The position numbers and the translations under genes were made by a program. A stretch of DNA of 64,000 nt from Mycobacterium saskatchewanense (GTDB lineage Bacteria > Actinomycetota > Actinomycetes > Mycobacteriales > Mycobacteriaceae). Where the stretch lies: assembly GCF_010729105.1 (NCBI RefSeq), contig NZ_AP022573.1, positions 1,860,001-1,924,000 of the forward strand, read 5' to 3'. Below are positions 51,485 to 61,448 of the stretch, piece after piece. The number at the start of each line of letters is the position of its first letter. Positions within the stretch are counted from its first letter, which is position 1. The notes beneath the pieces are model-generated. The model saw only the letters and a program-made list of their open reading frames with translations. It made no database searches and was not told the origin of the DNA.

Positions 51485-52192
51485 TCAGCCTTTGAACGCG
51501 TTGACGCCCATCACCAGCGCCGCGGTGCCGCCGAACAGATAGCCGACCTCGACCGCCTCGGTGATCTCGGCTTCCGATGCGCCGGCGCCGCGGGCGTTGT
51601 CGGCGAGCCCCTTGACGCCGTCCGGGTGGGCGGCGATCGCGTCGGTGACCATCCCGATGAGCAGCTTGTACTTCGACGGGATGGCCCCGTCGCTCAGGAT
51701 GCGTTGGCGCATCGGCAGGTAGGACTCGACGAATTGCGGATCGCGCTGCTCGATCGCCCCGAGCCACGGCGGCCGGGGCGGGCCGTCCTGGGTAGGGCCG
51801 CCGCAACCGGCCGCCGGGGCCGGAGCGACGTCGGCGCACGGGTCGGCGGTGCCCGGCGGCGCGCTTTCGACGATCGCGACGATGGCGATCAGCAACGCGC
51901 AGCAGGCGGCCGCCGCCGCCCGCACCCCGCCGAGGCGGGTGGGCCGTCGGCCCCGGGGAGCGCGCGGCCGCCCGAGCGTGCGCCTCACGTGCAGCGCCTC
52001 GGCGATCTCGGCGTCCGAGGCGCCCGCGGCGCGCGCCTCGTCGGCGAACGCGCCGACACCGTCCGCGGACGCGGCGGCCATCGCCATCAGTAGCTTGTAC
52101 TTGGCCGGAATGACGCCGCGTTCCCGGATCGGCACGTCTCGGGCGGCGGTTCGTTCGGAGGCTTCGGGCCGGGAGCGGGATGGTCTCGTCAT
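51485..52192 (-). CDS. CMD (AhpD-like) repeat protein with membrane segment
   Basis: A 235-residue protein with two related segments: 28-69 (VIPAKYKLLMAMAAAS to EIAEALHV) and 171-216 (AIPSKYKLLIGMVTDA to EITEAVEV), both like the carboxymuconolactone decarboxylase/AhpD fold. Between them lies a hydrophobic helix (about 92-110) and a Pro/Cys-rich linker. The cysteine pair of AhpD peroxidases (CxxC) is absent, so catalysis is doubtful. The first repeat is incomplete, which suggests internal duplication or a fusion. Confidence 0.72.
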   Translation of the reverse strand: MTRPSRSRPEASERTAARDVPIRERGVIPAKYKLLMAMAAASADGVGAFADEARAAGASDAEIAEALHVRRTLGRPRAPRGRRPTRLGGVRAAAAACCALLIAIVAIVESAPPGTADPCADVAPAPAAGCGGPTQDGPPRPPWLGAIEQRDPQFVESYLPMRQRILSDGAIPSKYKLLIGMVTDAIAAHPDGVKGLADNARGAGASEAEITEAVEVGYLFGGTAALVMGVNAFKG

Positions 52193-52352
52193 GCGCGAAC
52201 CCTACGTCCGGGATTCCCTGCCGTGCAAGACGAAAACCCTTGCGCCACTTAGCTAAAACGCAGCATGGACGCCGGCTCTCCAACCGGTGCTACCGGACAC
52301 GTAGCGTTAGGTGGGTCCCACCCCGAGCACGCAGCTAACCCGGAGGTGCCCG

Positions 52353-53123
52353 ATGGCCGAAACCGACCCCGTCCTGTATGCGGTCGAAAACCGCGTCGCG
52401 CTGATCACCGTCAACGACCCGGATCGGCGCAACGCGGTGACGGCGGAGATCTCGGCCCGGCTGCGCGCCGCCGTCGAGCGGGCCGAGGACGACACCGGCG
52501 TGCACGCCGTGGTGGTCACGGGGGCGGGCAAGGCGTTCTGCGCCGGCGCCGATCTGGCCGCCCTCGGCGCCGCGGGCGGCGGGGCCGCCGAGACGGGGTT
52601 GCAACAGCTCTACGACGGATTCATGGCCGTGGGCGGCTGCCGGCTGCCCACCATCGCCGCGGTCAACGGCGCGGCCGTCGGCGCGGGACTCAACCTTGCG
52701 CTGGCCGCGGACGTGCGCATCGCCGGTCCGGCCGCGCTGTTCGACGCCCGGTTCCAGAAGCTCGGGCTGCATCCCGGCGGCGGCGCCACCTGGATGCTGC
52801 AGCGGGCGGTGGGCCCGCAGGTGGCTCGCGCGGCCCTGCTGTTCGGGATGCGTTTCGACGCCGAGACCGCCGTGCGGCACGGCCTGGCGCTCAGCATCGC
52901 CGACGACCCCGTCGCCGCGGCGCTGGAACTCGCCGCCGGTCCCGCCGCGGCCCCGCGCGATGTGGTCCTGGCCACCAAGGCCACCATGCGCGCCACCGCG
53001 ACGCCCGGGTCGCTGGACAACGAACAGCATGAGCGCTCGATGCGCACGGAGCTGGGCCCGCAGGCCCACTCCATCCAGTCCCCCGAATTTGCCAGTCGAC
53101 TGGCCGCGGCGCAGCGCCGCTAA
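52353..53123 (+). CDS. enoyl-CoA hydratase/isomerase family protein
   Basis: A 256-residue crotonase. It has [12 protein letters not shown], the oxyanion-hole segment [16 protein letters not shown] and [18 protein letters not shown], with [15 protein letters not shown] following. The Glu pair of classical hydratases is not evident (LGLHPGGG and GAGLNLA regions lack one), so it may be an isomerase or thioester-linked hydratase. The ATG at 52353 has CGGAGG upstream. It ends in a 4-base overlap with the convergent transporter gene. Confidence 0.85.
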   Translation: MAETDPVLYAVENRVALITVNDPDRRNAVTAEISARLRAAVERAEDDTGVHAVVVTGAGKAFCAGADLAALGAAGGGAAETGLQQLYDGFMAVGGCRLPTIAAVNGAAVGAGLNLALAADVRIAGPAALFDARFQKLGLHPGGGATWMLQRAVGPQVARAALLFGMRFDAETAVRHGLALSIADDPVAAALELAAGPAAAPRDVVLATKATMRATATPGSLDNEQHERSMRTELGPQAHSIQSPEFASRLAAAQRR

Positions 53124-54004
53124 GCGGCGGCCTCGTTGCGGGCGACGGCGCGATACGCGGGGTCCAGGCGCCGGGCGGCGAAGACGAATGTCAGGGCGAC
53201 AAGGGGCGCGACGGCGCCGTAGACGGCGGCCGGCGTCGCCATCTCGACGCTGTTCAGCAGCTGGGGACTCAGCGCCACGCCCATGGCCACCACGGCGTTG
53301 TGCATCCCGATCTCCAGGCTGATCGCGACGGACTGGCGCGGCGCCAGACGCATCCAGCGGGGCACCAGGTAGCCGACGCTGAGGCTCGCGGCGCAGAACG
53401 CCACGACGGCCCCGACCAGGATGCCGAAGTTGTTCCACACCGTCGTCTTTCCGCCGGCGATTGCCGCCAGGATCGCGAGCACCAGGAGCGCCACCGCGGC
53501 TATTCGGACCGGCCTCTGCAGCCGCCTGGCCAGCTCGGGGAATCGGTGGCGCAGGGCGACGCCGACCGCCGTGGGCACCAGCACGAGCCCGAACACCGCC
53601 AGGAACTTGTCCAGCTGCACCGGAAGGAACCGTCCCTCGCCGAAAAACCAGGTCAGCGATATCGCCAGAATCGCGGGCAGGGCGAAGATGGACAGGACGG
53701 CGTTGATCGCGGTCAGCGTCAGGTTCAGGGCCAGGTCCCCGTTGAACAGATGGCTCAGGATGTTGGCCATCGTCCCGCCCGGCGTGGCGGCCATCAGCAT
53801 CAGCCCGACCGCCAGCGTCGGCGGAAGGTGGAAGGCTTCGGCGATCAGCAGACACAGGATCGGCAGGATCAACACCTGGCAGATCAACGCGACCAGCAGG
53901 GGTCGCCGCAGCGTGGCGGCCCGCTTGAAGTCGTCGAGGGTGAGCGTCAACCCGAGGGCGAGCATGATGACCACAACGACCAGCGGGAAGTACCGGTTGT
54001 CCAT
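53120..54004 (-). CDS. BASS-family (bile acid:sodium symporter-like) transporter
   Basis: A 294-residue membrane protein with about nine to ten hydrophobic helices of the SBF/BASS family. The crossover region has [18 protein letters not shown] and the second one [14 protein letters not shown], which form the substrate and sodium site. Mycobacterial members may carry organic acids; the substrate here is unknown. ATG at 54004. Confidence 0.88.
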   Translation of the reverse strand: MDNRYFPLVVVVIMLALGLTLTLDDFKRAATLRRPLLVALICQVLILPILCLLIAEAFHLPPTLAVGLMLMAATPGGTMANILSHLFNGDLALNLTLTAINAVLSIFALPAILAISLTWFFGEGRFLPVQLDKFLAVFGLVLVPTAVGVALRHRFPELARRLQRPVRIAAVALLVLAILAAIAGGKTTVWNNFGILVGAVVAFCAASLSVGYLVPRWMRLAPRQSVAISLEIGMHNAVVAMGVALSPQLLNSVEMATPAAVYGAVAPLVALTFVFAARRLDPAYRAVARNEAAA

Positions 54005-54190
54005 GACGCTCCAGGATGTTGATGCGCGGACGGCGACAGTGCCGCGAATAGTTAGCCCGCCTTACAGGTAAGCAACGTACTGGAAGACCGCCGGTGCGCA
54101 ACGCCAGCCACGTCGCGCGGCCCAGTGCCCGGCGCCGAGGCGGGAAATCACGATGAGCGGATTGCGTTGGCTAGCCCGAACTGCGTTCGC

Positions 54191-54245
54191 GACACATAAA
54201 CCACGCACACGACACGCCGGCAAACGTCGCAGCAGTTTATGTCTC
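54191..54245. repeat. inverted repeat near end of citE
   Basis: Arms GACACATAAAC (54191-54201) and GTTTATGTCTC (54235-54245) pair in 10 of 11 positions with a 33-base loop, 43 bases beyond the citE stop. It lies in the 283-base gap between the transporter and citE, otherwise free of genes. It may be a terminator or a protein site. Confidence 0.45.
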
Positions 54246-54287
54246 GGGAGAGTCCCCGCACGTCTCGCGCCCGTCGACGCGCCCCGG

Positions 54288-55100
54288 TCAGCCCTCCCCG
54301 GCCCGCCGCAGCATCATCTCGGCGTGCTTGAGCACCGGCGAATCGACCATCTGCCCTTCGAAGGCGAACACGCCGCGCTCGCTCTTCGCCGCGGCCAACA
54401 CCCGTCGCGCCCAGCCCAGCTTCTCCCCACTGGGGCGGTAGGCCTCGCGCACCACCGACACCTGCGAGGGATGGATGCATACGGTGCCGCCGAAGCCGAC
54501 CGCCACCGCGTCGTCGGCCTCGGCCCGCAGGCCGTCGATGTCGCGGATATCCAAATGGACGGCGTCGAGCGCGAGCCGGCCGAACGCGGACGCCGCGAGC
54601 AGGACCGTCGACCGCACGTGGCGGGCGACGTCCCGGTAGGTGCCGTCGGCCCGCCGGCTGGAACTGCCGCCGAGCGTGGCCACCAGGTCCTCGGCGCCCC
54701 ACATCATCGCCACGGTGCCGTCGGCCGCGGCGATTTCGGTGGCGAACACCGCGCCCTGCGGCGTTTCGACGAGCGCGACGACGTCGCGCGGCGCGAGCGC
54801 CCTCACCTGCTGCGCCGCCTCGGTCTTCGACAGCATCACCGTCGTGTACGCGGTATGTGCCAGCGCCTCCAGGTCGCGCGCCTGCTGCTCGCTGTCGGCG
54901 GCGTTGATCCGCACGACCGTGTGCTCCGGGTCCAGCGGCGTCTGCCGCAGCGCGTCGCGGGCGGCGGGCTTATCCGCCGGCGCCACACCGTCTTCCAGGT
55001 CGAGGATCACCACGTCGGCGGCGGCCGCGGCCTTGGCGAAACGTTCCGGGCGGTCGGCCGGGCAGAACAGCCAAGCCGGCCCGGCGGCGCGCAGATTCAT
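54288..55100 (-). CDS. citE: CitE-like beta-hydroxyacyl-CoA lyase
   Basis: A 270-residue TIM-barrel lyase of the HpcH/HpaI-CitE family with VVILDLEDGVAPADK (metal-binding Glu/Asp) near 30 and MMWGAEDLVATLGG near 155. M. tuberculosis Rv2498c, the matching neighbour gene, acts on (S)-citramalyl-CoA and HMG-CoA in itaconate and leucine breakdown. The ATG at 55100 overlaps the maoC stop as ATGA. It is the last gene of the operon that begins at scoA. Confidence 0.9.
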   Translation of the reverse strand: MNLRAAGPAWLFCPADRPERFAKAAAAADVVILDLEDGVAPADKPAARDALRQTPLDPEHTVVRINAADSEQQARDLEALAHTAYTTVMLSKTEAAQQVRALAPRDVVALVETPQGAVFATEIAAADGTVAMMWGAEDLVATLGGSSSRRADGTYRDVARHVRSTVLLAASAFGRLALDAVHLDIRDIDGLRAEADDAVAVGFGGTVCIHPSQVSVVREAYRPSGEKLGWARRVLAAAKSERGVFAFEGQMVDSPVLKHAEMMLRRAGEG

Positions 55101-55594
55101 CGGGGCTCCTCGCCGGCGGGTCGCTTCTGCACCAACGTGGTGCGCACCGCGCGCGCGATGACGTCGCCGTGCTGGTTGCGCCCGATGTGTTCGAGGGTGA
55201 CGATGCCCTCCCCCGGCCGGCTTTTCGACTCGCGTTTGCCGGTGCACACGGTTTCGGCGTAGAGGGTGTCGCCGTGGAAGACCGGCTTGGGGAAAGACAC
55301 CTCGGAGAAGCCGAGATTGGCGACGATCGTGCCGAGGGTCAGCTGTGACACCGACAGCCCGACCAGCGTGGAGAGGGTGAACATCGAATTCACCAGCCGC
55401 TCGCCGCGAAATCCCGGCTGTTCGGCCGCCCACGCCGCATCGAGGTGCAGCGACTGGGTGTTCATGGTCAGCGTGGTGAACAACACGTTGTCGGCCTCGG
55501 TGATCGTGCGACCCGGCCGGTGCAGGTACCTGGTGCCGATCTCGAACTCTTCGAACCACAAGCCCCGCTGGACGATCGACTTCTCGTTACTCAT
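55097..55594 (-). CDS. MaoC-like enoyl-CoA hydratase (Rv2499c-type)
   Basis: A 165-residue single hot-dog hydratase: GRTITEADNVLFTTLTMNTQ with the catalytic Asp and His region (HLDAAWA), then FHGDTLYAET and a final VRTTLVQKRP strand. Its counterpart Rv2499c hydrates itaconyl-CoA and methylglutaconyl-CoA. The ATG at 55594 has AGGGGTGG upstream; a GTG three codons earlier is possible. It lies between fadE19 and citE in the conserved order. Confidence 0.88.
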   Translation of the reverse strand: MSNEKSIVQRGLWFEEFEIGTRYLHRPGRTITEADNVLFTTLTMNTQSLHLDAAWAAEQPGFRGERLVNSMFTLSTLVGLSVSQLTLGTIVANLGFSEVSFPKPVFHGDTLYAETVCTGKRESKSRPGEGIVTLEHIGRNQHGDVIARAVRTTLVQKRPAGEEPR

Positions 55595-55646
55595 GCGCGC
55601 CACCCCTTGATCCCGGCTGCGCCGGCATCATCGTGGTTGTCGCGGC

Positions 55647-56813
55647 TCACCGCAGCCCCAGCGATCGCGCGATGAGCATCAGCTGCACCTCGGTGGTGCC
55701 CTCGCCGATCTCGAGGATCTTGCTGTCGCGGTAGTGACGCGCCACCGGGTATTCGTTCATGAAGCCGTATCCGCCGTGGATCTGAGTGGCGTCGCGGGCG
55801 TTGTCCATCGCCGCCTCGGACGCGATCATCTTGGCGATCGCCGCCTCCTTCTTGAAGGGCTTGCCGGCCAACATCTTTGCTGCCGCGTCGTAGTAGGCCG
55901 TGCGGGCCACGTGCGCCCGCGCCTCCATCCGGGCGATCTTGAAGCTGATCGCCTGGTACGAGCCGATCGGCTGGCCGAACGACTGGCGTTCCTGGGCGTA
56001 CTTGACACTTTCGTCGACGCAGCCCTGCGCGGCCCCGGTGGCCAGCGCGGCGATCGCGATGCGGCCCTCGTCGAGGATGGACAGGAAGTTCGCGTAACCC
56101 GTCCCCCGCGCGCCCAGCAGGTTCTCCTCCGGGACGCGCGCGTCGTCGAAGCTCAGCGGGTGGGTGTCCGACGCGTTCCAGCCGACCTTGTTGTAGAACG
56201 GCTCGACGGTGAATCCCGGTGTGCCGCTGGGCACGATGATGGTCGAGATCTCCTTCTTGCCGTCGGCGACCGCCCCGGTCACGGCGGTGACCGTCACCAG
56301 CGACGTGATATCGGTGCCCGAGTTGGTGATGAATTGCTTACTGCCGTTGATCACCCACTCGCCGTTGTCGAGCCGGGCAGCGGTCCGGGTGGCGCCGGCG
56401 TCGGATCCGGCGCCCGGCTCCGTCAGCCCGAACCCGGCGAGCGCCCGCCCGGCCGTCAGGTCGGGCAGCCACTTTTGCTTCTGCTCGTCGTTGCCGAATC
56501 GGTAGATCGGCATCGCGCCGAGGCTGACCCCGGCCTCCAGGGTGATGGCCACCGACTGGTCGACCTTGCCGAGTTCCTCGAGCGCCAGCGACAGCGCGAA
56601 GTAGTCACCGCCCATGCCGCCGTACTCCTCGGGGAACGGCAGGCCGAACAGGCCCATCTCGCCCATCTTGGCGACGACCTCATACGGGAAGCTGTGTTCC
56701 TCATCGTGTTTGGCGGACACGGGCGCGACCACGGTGCGCGCGAACTCGGCCACCGTGTCCCGAAGATCCTCGTATTCCTTGGGCAGTGCCCCGGCCGTGA
56801 TGGATGTCGTCAT
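55647..56813 (-). CDS. fadE19: acyl-CoA dehydrogenase FadE19
   Basis: A 388-residue acyl-CoA dehydrogenase: [18 protein letters not shown] (flavin contact) near 130, [20 protein letters not shown] near 335 and [13 protein letters not shown] near 370, with the likely catalytic Glu in the last segment region. Position and neighbours identify it as FadE19, probably an isovaleryl-CoA-type dehydrogenase in leucine breakdown. Its ATG overlaps the accA1 stop as ATGA. Confidence 0.9.
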   Translation of the reverse strand: MTTSITAGALPKEYEDLRDTVAEFARTVVAPVSAKHDEEHSFPYEVVAKMGEMGLFGLPFPEEYGGMGGDYFALSLALEELGKVDQSVAITLEAGVSLGAMPIYRFGNDEQKQKWLPDLTAGRALAGFGLTEPGAGSDAGATRTAARLDNGEWVINGSKQFITNSGTDITSLVTVTAVTGAVADGKKEISTIIVPSGTPGFTVEPFYNKVGWNASDTHPLSFDDARVPEENLLGARGTGYANFLSILDEGRIAIAALATGAAQGCVDESVKYAQERQSFGQPIGSYQAISFKIARMEARAHVARTAYYDAAAKMLAGKPFKKEAAIAKMIASEAAMDNARDATQIHGGYGFMNEYPVARHYRDSKILEIGEGTTEVQLMLIARSLGLR

Positions 56814-58801
56814 GCTCCCTGATCCCTTGCAGTTGACTCGGGGACAAGCCGCGCCAACACCTGGTCGACTTTGACTTGGTCTCCGACGGACACCAGAACC
56901 TCAACCTGCCCGGCAACCGGCGCGGCCAGCGAGTGTTCCATCTTCATCGCCTCCACGACCACCACCACGTCGCCCTCGGCGACCTCGGCCCCGTCGGCGA
57001 CCTGGACGGCGATGACGCTGCCGGGCATCGGGCTGACGATCTCGGCCTGCCGCTCGCCCGAGGCGCGATGAATCTTGTGCTCCTCGGCCTCGCGCAGGTG
57101 CCACGTGCCCCGCTCGTCGGTGATCCACAGGTGCCGGTCGGCCTCGGCGCAACGGTATTCGCGGCGCAGCCCGTCCAGCGTCACGCTCATCCGGCCGCCG
57201 GCCACTTCCACGCTGGCGGAACGGGTTTCACCGTCGCCGAGCCGCACCCGCGCGGCCTCGGGCAGTCCCCACACCGACACGGTCTCGGCCCGCTGCGGGC
57301 TGTTCATCTCGGTGCGGACCGGTGCCGCGGCACCGCCGACCCGCCATCCGGTGGGCACGGACCAGGGGTCACCGTGGGCCCTGGACGCCAGGGCCCATTG
57401 CCGGTAGAGGCCGCCGGCGGCGAGCACGTCGTCGGGTGCCGCCAGCGGCGCGAAGCCCGCCAGCCGCTCGTCGAGCAGCGCGGTGTCCAGGTCGCCGGCC
57501 CGCACCCGCTCGTCGGCCAGCAGGAAGCGCAGGAACTCGATGTTGGTCTGCACACCGAGGACCGCGGTCTGAGCCAGCGCCGCATCGAGTTTCGCGAGGG
57601 CTTCGTCGCGGTCGTGGCCGTGCGCGATGACCTTGCTGAGCATCGGATCGTAGTCGCTGCCGACGACCGTGCCGGCCAGCAGCGACGAGTCGACCCGGAC
57701 GCCATCCCCGCTCGGCTCGACCACCCGCAGCACCCGGCCCCCGGTGGGCAGGAAGCCGCGCGCCGGATCCTCCGCATATACCCGCGCTTCGATGGCGTGC
57801 CCGCGCAATTCGATGTCGTCCTGGGCGAACCCAAGCTTCTCGCCGGCGGCCACCCGCAGCTGCCATTCGACCAGGTCGAGCCCGGTGACCGCTTCGGTGA
57901 CCGGATGTTCCACCTGCAGGCGGGTGTTCATCTCCATGAAGAAGAACTCGTCCGGGCGGTCGGCGGAGACGATGAATTCCACCGTGCCGGCACCGACGTA
58001 GTCGACGCTGCGCGCGGTGTTGCGGGCCGCCGCCCCGATCCGCGCGCGGGTCTGAGGATCGAGCAGCGGCGACGGCGCCTCCTCGATGACCTTCTGGTGG
58101 CGGCGCTGCAGGCTGCACTCACGCTCGCCCAGGTGTACCACAGTGCCGTGGGTGTCGGCGAGCACTTGGACCTCGATGTGCCTGGGCCGCAACACGAACC
58201 GCTCCAGAAACAGGGTGTCGTCGCCGAAGGCCGACGCGGCCTCCCGGCGGGCGCCGACCAGTGCCTCGCGCAATCGGGCCGGGTCTTCCACCAGCCGCAT
58301 GCCCTTGCCACCACCGCCCGCCGACGGCTTGACCAGCAGGGGGTAGCCGACCTCGTCGGCCGCCGCCACGAGATCGTCGTCGCTGAGCCCCGGCTTGGCC
58401 ACACCGGGCACCACCGGCACGTCGAAGGCGGCGACGGCGGTCTTGGCGGTGATCTTGTCGCCCATCACCTCGATCGCCCGCGCCGGTGGCCCGAGGAAGA
58501 CCACGCCGGCGCGTTCACAGGCGGCCGCGAAAGCCGCGTTCTCCGAGAGGAACCCATACCCCGGATGGATCGCCTGGGCTCCGGTGCGGGCGGCCGCGTC
58601 GAGCACCTTGTCGATGGCGAGGTAGCTTTCCCGCGCGGCGGCGGGCCCCAGTAGGACAGCCTCGTCGGCCTCGATCACATGCCGCGCTCCGGCGTCGGGA
58701 TCGCTGTAGACGGCGACCGACCGAATGTTCAGCCGGCGCAGGGTGCGGATGACGCGCACCGCGATCTCGCCGCGGTTGGCCACTAATACGGTGTCGAACA
58801 T
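56810..58801 (-). CDS. accA1: acyl-CoA carboxylase alpha subunit AccA1
   Basis: A 663-residue biotin-dependent carboxylase alpha chain: biotin carboxylase domain (1-450; [20 protein letters not shown] start, ATP-grasp [22 protein letters not shown]), a middle BT-like domain, and a C-terminal biotin carrier with VEAMKMEHS near 618 for biotinylation. With AccD1 it forms a 3-methylcrotonyl-CoA carboxylase in M. tuberculosis. The ATG at 58801 starts five bases after the accD1 stop. Confidence 0.93.
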   Translation of the reverse strand: MFDTVLVANRGEIAVRVIRTLRRLNIRSVAVYSDPDAGARHVIEADEAVLLGPAAARESYLAIDKVLDAAARTGAQAIHPGYGFLSENAAFAAACERAGVVFLGPPARAIEVMGDKITAKTAVAAFDVPVVPGVAKPGLSDDDLVAAADEVGYPLLVKPSAGGGGKGMRLVEDPARLREALVGARREAASAFGDDTLFLERFVLRPRHIEVQVLADTHGTVVHLGERECSLQRRHQKVIEEAPSPLLDPQTRARIGAAARNTARSVDYVGAGTVEFIVSADRPDEFFFMEMNTRLQVEHPVTEAVTGLDLVEWQLRVAAGEKLGFAQDDIELRGHAIEARVYAEDPARGFLPTGGRVLRVVEPSGDGVRVDSSLLAGTVVGSDYDPMLSKVIAHGHDRDEALAKLDAALAQTAVLGVQTNIEFLRFLLADERVRAGDLDTALLDERLAGFAPLAAPDDVLAAGGLYRQWALASRAHGDPWSVPTGWRVGGAAAPVRTEMNSPQRAETVSVWGLPEAARVRLGDGETRSASVEVAGGRMSVTLDGLRREYRCAEADRHLWITDERGTWHLREAEEHKIHRASGERQAEIVSPMPGSVIAVQVADGAEVAEGDVVVVVEAMKMEHSLAAPVAGQVEVLVSVGDQVKVDQVLARLVPESTARDQGA

Positions 58802-58806
58802 CAGCC

Positions 58807-60393
58807 TCACATCCGGAAGACGCCGTAGGAGACCGGCTCCAGCGGCGCTTGCGCACACACCGAGAGAGCCAGGCCGACAACAGTTCTGGTATCGGCGGGG
58901 TCGATGATGCCGTCGTCCCAGAGGCGGGCGGTCGAGTAGTACGGGTTACCCTGCTCCTCGTACTGCGCACGGATGGGCGCCTTGAACGCCTCCTCGTCGT
59001 CGGCCGACCACGGCTTGCCCGCCGCGCCGAGCTGCTCGCCGCGCACGGTCGCCAGCACCGACGCGGCCTGTTCGCCGCCCATCACGGATATCCGCGCGTT
59101 CGGCCACATCCACAGGAACCGTGGCGAATACGCCCGCCCGCACATCGAATAATTGCCCGCACCATAGGATCCGCCGATCACGACGGTGAGCTTGGGCACC
59201 CGGGCGCAGGCCACGGCGGTCACCATCTTGGCGCCGTGCTTGGCGATGCCGCCGGCCTCGTAGTCGCGGCCGACCATGAACCCGGCGATGTTCTGCAGGA
59301 ACAGCAGCGGGATCCGGCGCTTGTCGCAGAGCTCGATGAAATGCGCCCCTTTCAGGGCGGATTCGCTGAACAGCACGCCGTTGTTGGCCACGATGCCGAC
59401 CGGGTGGCCGTGGATGTGCGCGAACGCGGTCACCAGGGTCTTGCCGTAGTTGGCCTTGAACTCGCTGAATTCGCCGCCGTCGACCAGCCGCAGGATCACC
59501 TCGTGCACGTCGTAGGGCACCCGCGGGTCCGGCGGCACGACATCGTAGAGTTCGACTTGGGAATGCTTGGACTCCAACGCCGTCCGCACCTCCCACGGGG
59601 CCGGCCCCCGCGGGGCGAAGGTGGCTGCGATGGAGCGGACGATCCGCAGCGCGTGCTCGTCGTCCTCGGCGAGATGGTCGGTGACGCCGGAAACGCGCGA
59701 ATGCAGGTCACCCCCGCCCAGCTCCTCGGCCGAGACGACCTCGCCGGTGGCCGCCTTGACCAACGGGGGACCCCCCAGAAAGATCGTGCCCTGCTCACGG
59801 ACGATGACGGCCTCGTCGCTCATCGCCGGCACGTAGGCGCCGCCCGCCGTGCACGACCCCAGCACCGCCGCCACCTGCGGAATTCCCTTGGCGCTCATGG
59901 TGGCCTGGTTGTAGAAGATCCGCCCGAAGTGCTCGCGGTCGGGAAACACCTCGTCCTGCCGCGGCAGGAAGGCGCCGCCGGAGTCGACGAGATAGATGCA
60001 CGGCAGCCGGTTCTGCAACGCGATCTCCTGGGCGCGCAGGTGCTTCTTGACCGTCATCGGGTAATAGGTGCCCCCCTTGACCGTCGCGTCGTTGGCGACG
60101 ATCACGCACTCCCGACCCGACACCCTGCCGATCCCGGTAATGATCCCCGCGCCCGGCGACTCGTCGCCGTACATCCCGTCGGCGGCCAGCGGAGACAGCT
60201 CCAGGAAGGGACTGCCCGGGTCGAGCAGGCGGTCGACTCGTTCCCGCGGCAGCAGCTTGCCCCGGCCGACGTGGCGTTCCCGCGCGCGTTCGTTGCCACC
60301 CAGCGCCGCCGCGGCAAGCTTGGCGTTCAGCTCGTCCACCAACCGGCGGTGCTCGTCGGCGAACGATGGCGCCGTCATCACGGACGTGTTCAC
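58807..60393 (-). CDS. accD1: acyl-CoA carboxylase beta subunit AccD1
   Basis: A 528-residue carboxyltransferase with the two crotonase-like halves: [16 protein letters not shown] and [15 protein letters not shown] mark the two oxyanion loops. Length matches M. tuberculosis AccD1. The GTG at 60393 overlaps scoB as GTGA. It provides the carboxylation step on methylcrotonyl-CoA. Confidence 0.92.
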   Translation of the reverse strand: MNTSVMTAPSFADEHRRLVDELNAKLAAAALGGNERARERHVGRGKLLPRERVDRLLDPGSPFLELSPLAADGMYGDESPGAGIITGIGRVSGRECVIVANDATVKGGTYYPMTVKKHLRAQEIALQNRLPCIYLVDSGGAFLPRQDEVFPDREHFGRIFYNQATMSAKGIPQVAAVLGSCTAGGAYVPAMSDEAVIVREQGTIFLGGPPLVKAATGEVVSAEELGGGDLHSRVSGVTDHLAEDDEHALRIVRSIAATFAPRGPAPWEVRTALESKHSQVELYDVVPPDPRVPYDVHEVILRLVDGGEFSEFKANYGKTLVTAFAHIHGHPVGIVANNGVLFSESALKGAHFIELCDKRRIPLLFLQNIAGFMVGRDYEAGGIAKHGAKMVTAVACARVPKLTVVIGGSYGAGNYSMCGRAYSPRFLWMWPNARISVMGGEQAASVLATVRGEQLGAAGKPWSADDEEAFKAPIRAQYEEQGNPYYSTARLWDDGIIDPADTRTVVGLALSVCAQAPLEPVSYGVFRM

Positions 60394-60845
60394 GCATGCC
60401 TCCCGTCAGTCGCCACCAGCAGGGGCGGTTCTGTTTTTGCCCGCACCTCATCGACACCGACGCCCGGCGCGGTCTCGACCAGGCGCAGACCCTCGTCGCA
60501 CACGTCGATGACGGCGAGGTCGGTAATGATGCGGTGCACGCAGCCCACGCCCGCCAGCGGAAGGGTGCATCGGGCAACGACTTTGGGGCTGCCGTCCCGG
60601 GCCGTGTGCGCCATCGTCGCGATCACCCTGAGGGCGCCGTGCACCAGTTCCATCGCACCGCCCATGCCCTTGACCATCCTGCCCGGGACCATCCAGTTGG
60701 CCAGGTCGCCGGCGGCCGAGATTCTGACGCCGGCGGGCAGGTAGTTGGGGATGAGCGTGGGCATACCGATACCGAGGTTGACGTACTGGCCGTCGCTGAA
60801 CTCGGCGGCCACGCGCGCCGCCAGGCCCTCACGCGTCCACGTCAT
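60390..60845 (-). CDS. scoB: CoA-transferase beta subunit ScoB, internally deleted
   Basis: A 151-residue relative of the class I CoA-transferase beta subunit, which is normally about 215 residues. The start ([18 protein letters not shown]) and the end ([20 protein letters not shown] onward) match the family, but the segment between them, which in AtoA and ScoB holds SENG and the catalytic Glu, is missing in frame. The protein is therefore likely inactive as a CoA-transferase. It overlaps scoA and accD1 as ATGA and GTGA. Confidence 0.82.
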   Translation of the reverse strand: MTWTREGLAARVAAEFSDGQYVNLGIGMPTLIPNYLPAGVRISAAGDLANWMVPGRMVKGMGGAMELVHGALRVIATMAHTARDGSPKVVARCTLPLAGVGCVHRIITDLAVIDVCDEGLRLVETAPGVGVDEVRAKTEPPLLVATDGRHA

Positions 60846-61303
60846 CGGGCGACCGTCACCTTCTCGAGCGGTTTCACCGGGTCGGGCACGTGCACGATCC
60901 GGTGCACGAAGATGCCCGGGGTGTGCACCGCGGCGGGGTCGATCTCGCCGGGCTCGACGAGGTGGTCGACCTCGGTGATTGTAATCCTCCCGGCCCGCGC
61001 GCAGTCCGGGTTGAAGTTGGCCGCGGACGCGTTCGCCGACAGAAACTGGCGGGCGAATTCTTTGTTGTCGGCGGCGTAGGAGGCGACCCGGCGGATTCGC
61101 TTGTGCTCCAACAGGTGGACCAGCCCGACACCGTTTCCGCCGCGGTTGTCGGAGACCGTCTCCAGGTCGCCGACGCCCGTGGCGACCAGTGCCGCGATCG
61201 ACGGCTCGGGGATGCCGCAGAAGCCGAATCCCCCGACCGCCAAGGACGAACCGTCAGTGATGTCGGCGACCGCCTCGGCGGCCGTCGCCACGACCTTGTC
61301 CAT
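60842..61303 (-). CDS. scoA: CoA-transferase alpha subunit ScoA, internally deleted
   Basis: A 153-residue alpha subunit that should be about 220-248 residues. It has [11 protein letters not shown] near the start and [10 protein letters not shown], then jumps to [20 protein letters not shown], skipping about 80-95 family residues in frame (the part with PQGTLAE and the GGAG loop). It is the first gene of the operon, 146 bases from tetR. The loss matches the loss in ScoB, so the pair is unlikely to form a working transferase. Confidence 0.82.
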   Translation of the reverse strand: MDKVVATAAEAVADITDGSSLAVGGFGFCGIPEPSIAALVATGVGDLETVSDNRGGNGVGLVHLLEHKRIRRVASYAADNKEFARQFLSANASAANFNPDCARAGRITITEVDHLVEPGEIDPAAVHTPGIFVHRIVHVPDPVKPLEKVTVAR

Positions 61304-61344
61304 CGCCGCAGCAGCCTCCTTGCCGTCGGGGCGGTCTACAATTC

Positions 61345-61362
61345 AGTTAATGCTGATTAACT
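61345..61362. promoter_or_regulatory. TetR-type operator, scoA promoter
   Basis: AGTTAATGCTGATTAACT: perfect 7-base arms with a 4-base spacer, 42 bases upstream of scoA. It is the better of two similar sites in the scoA/tetR gap. Confidence 0.65.
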
Positions 61363-61429
61363 CGTGCGACAATACCACCGTCCGCGCGGCCGCGTCCACA
61401 ACGGCCGCAGCTGGTCGACGACGATGCTA

Positions 61430-61447
61430 AGTTAGTGACGATTAACC
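61430..61447. promoter_or_regulatory. TetR-type operator, tetR start
   Basis: AGTTAGTGACGATTAACC: same layout with 5 of 7 arm pairs. It ends one base before the tetR ATG at 61449, so the transcript is probably leaderless or the site overlaps the start. Confidence 0.55.
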
Positions 61448-61448
61448 G

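Noticed and set aside
52335..54101. Long minus-strand frame across enoyl-CoA hydratase and transporter
   Set aside because: Low-complexity Arg/Ala/Gly composition; the true genes are on the other strand or frame.
56876..60744. Long plus-strand frames opposite accA1 and accD1
   Set aside because: Arg/His-rich shadows with no family resemblance; the minus strand carries clear carboxylase genes.
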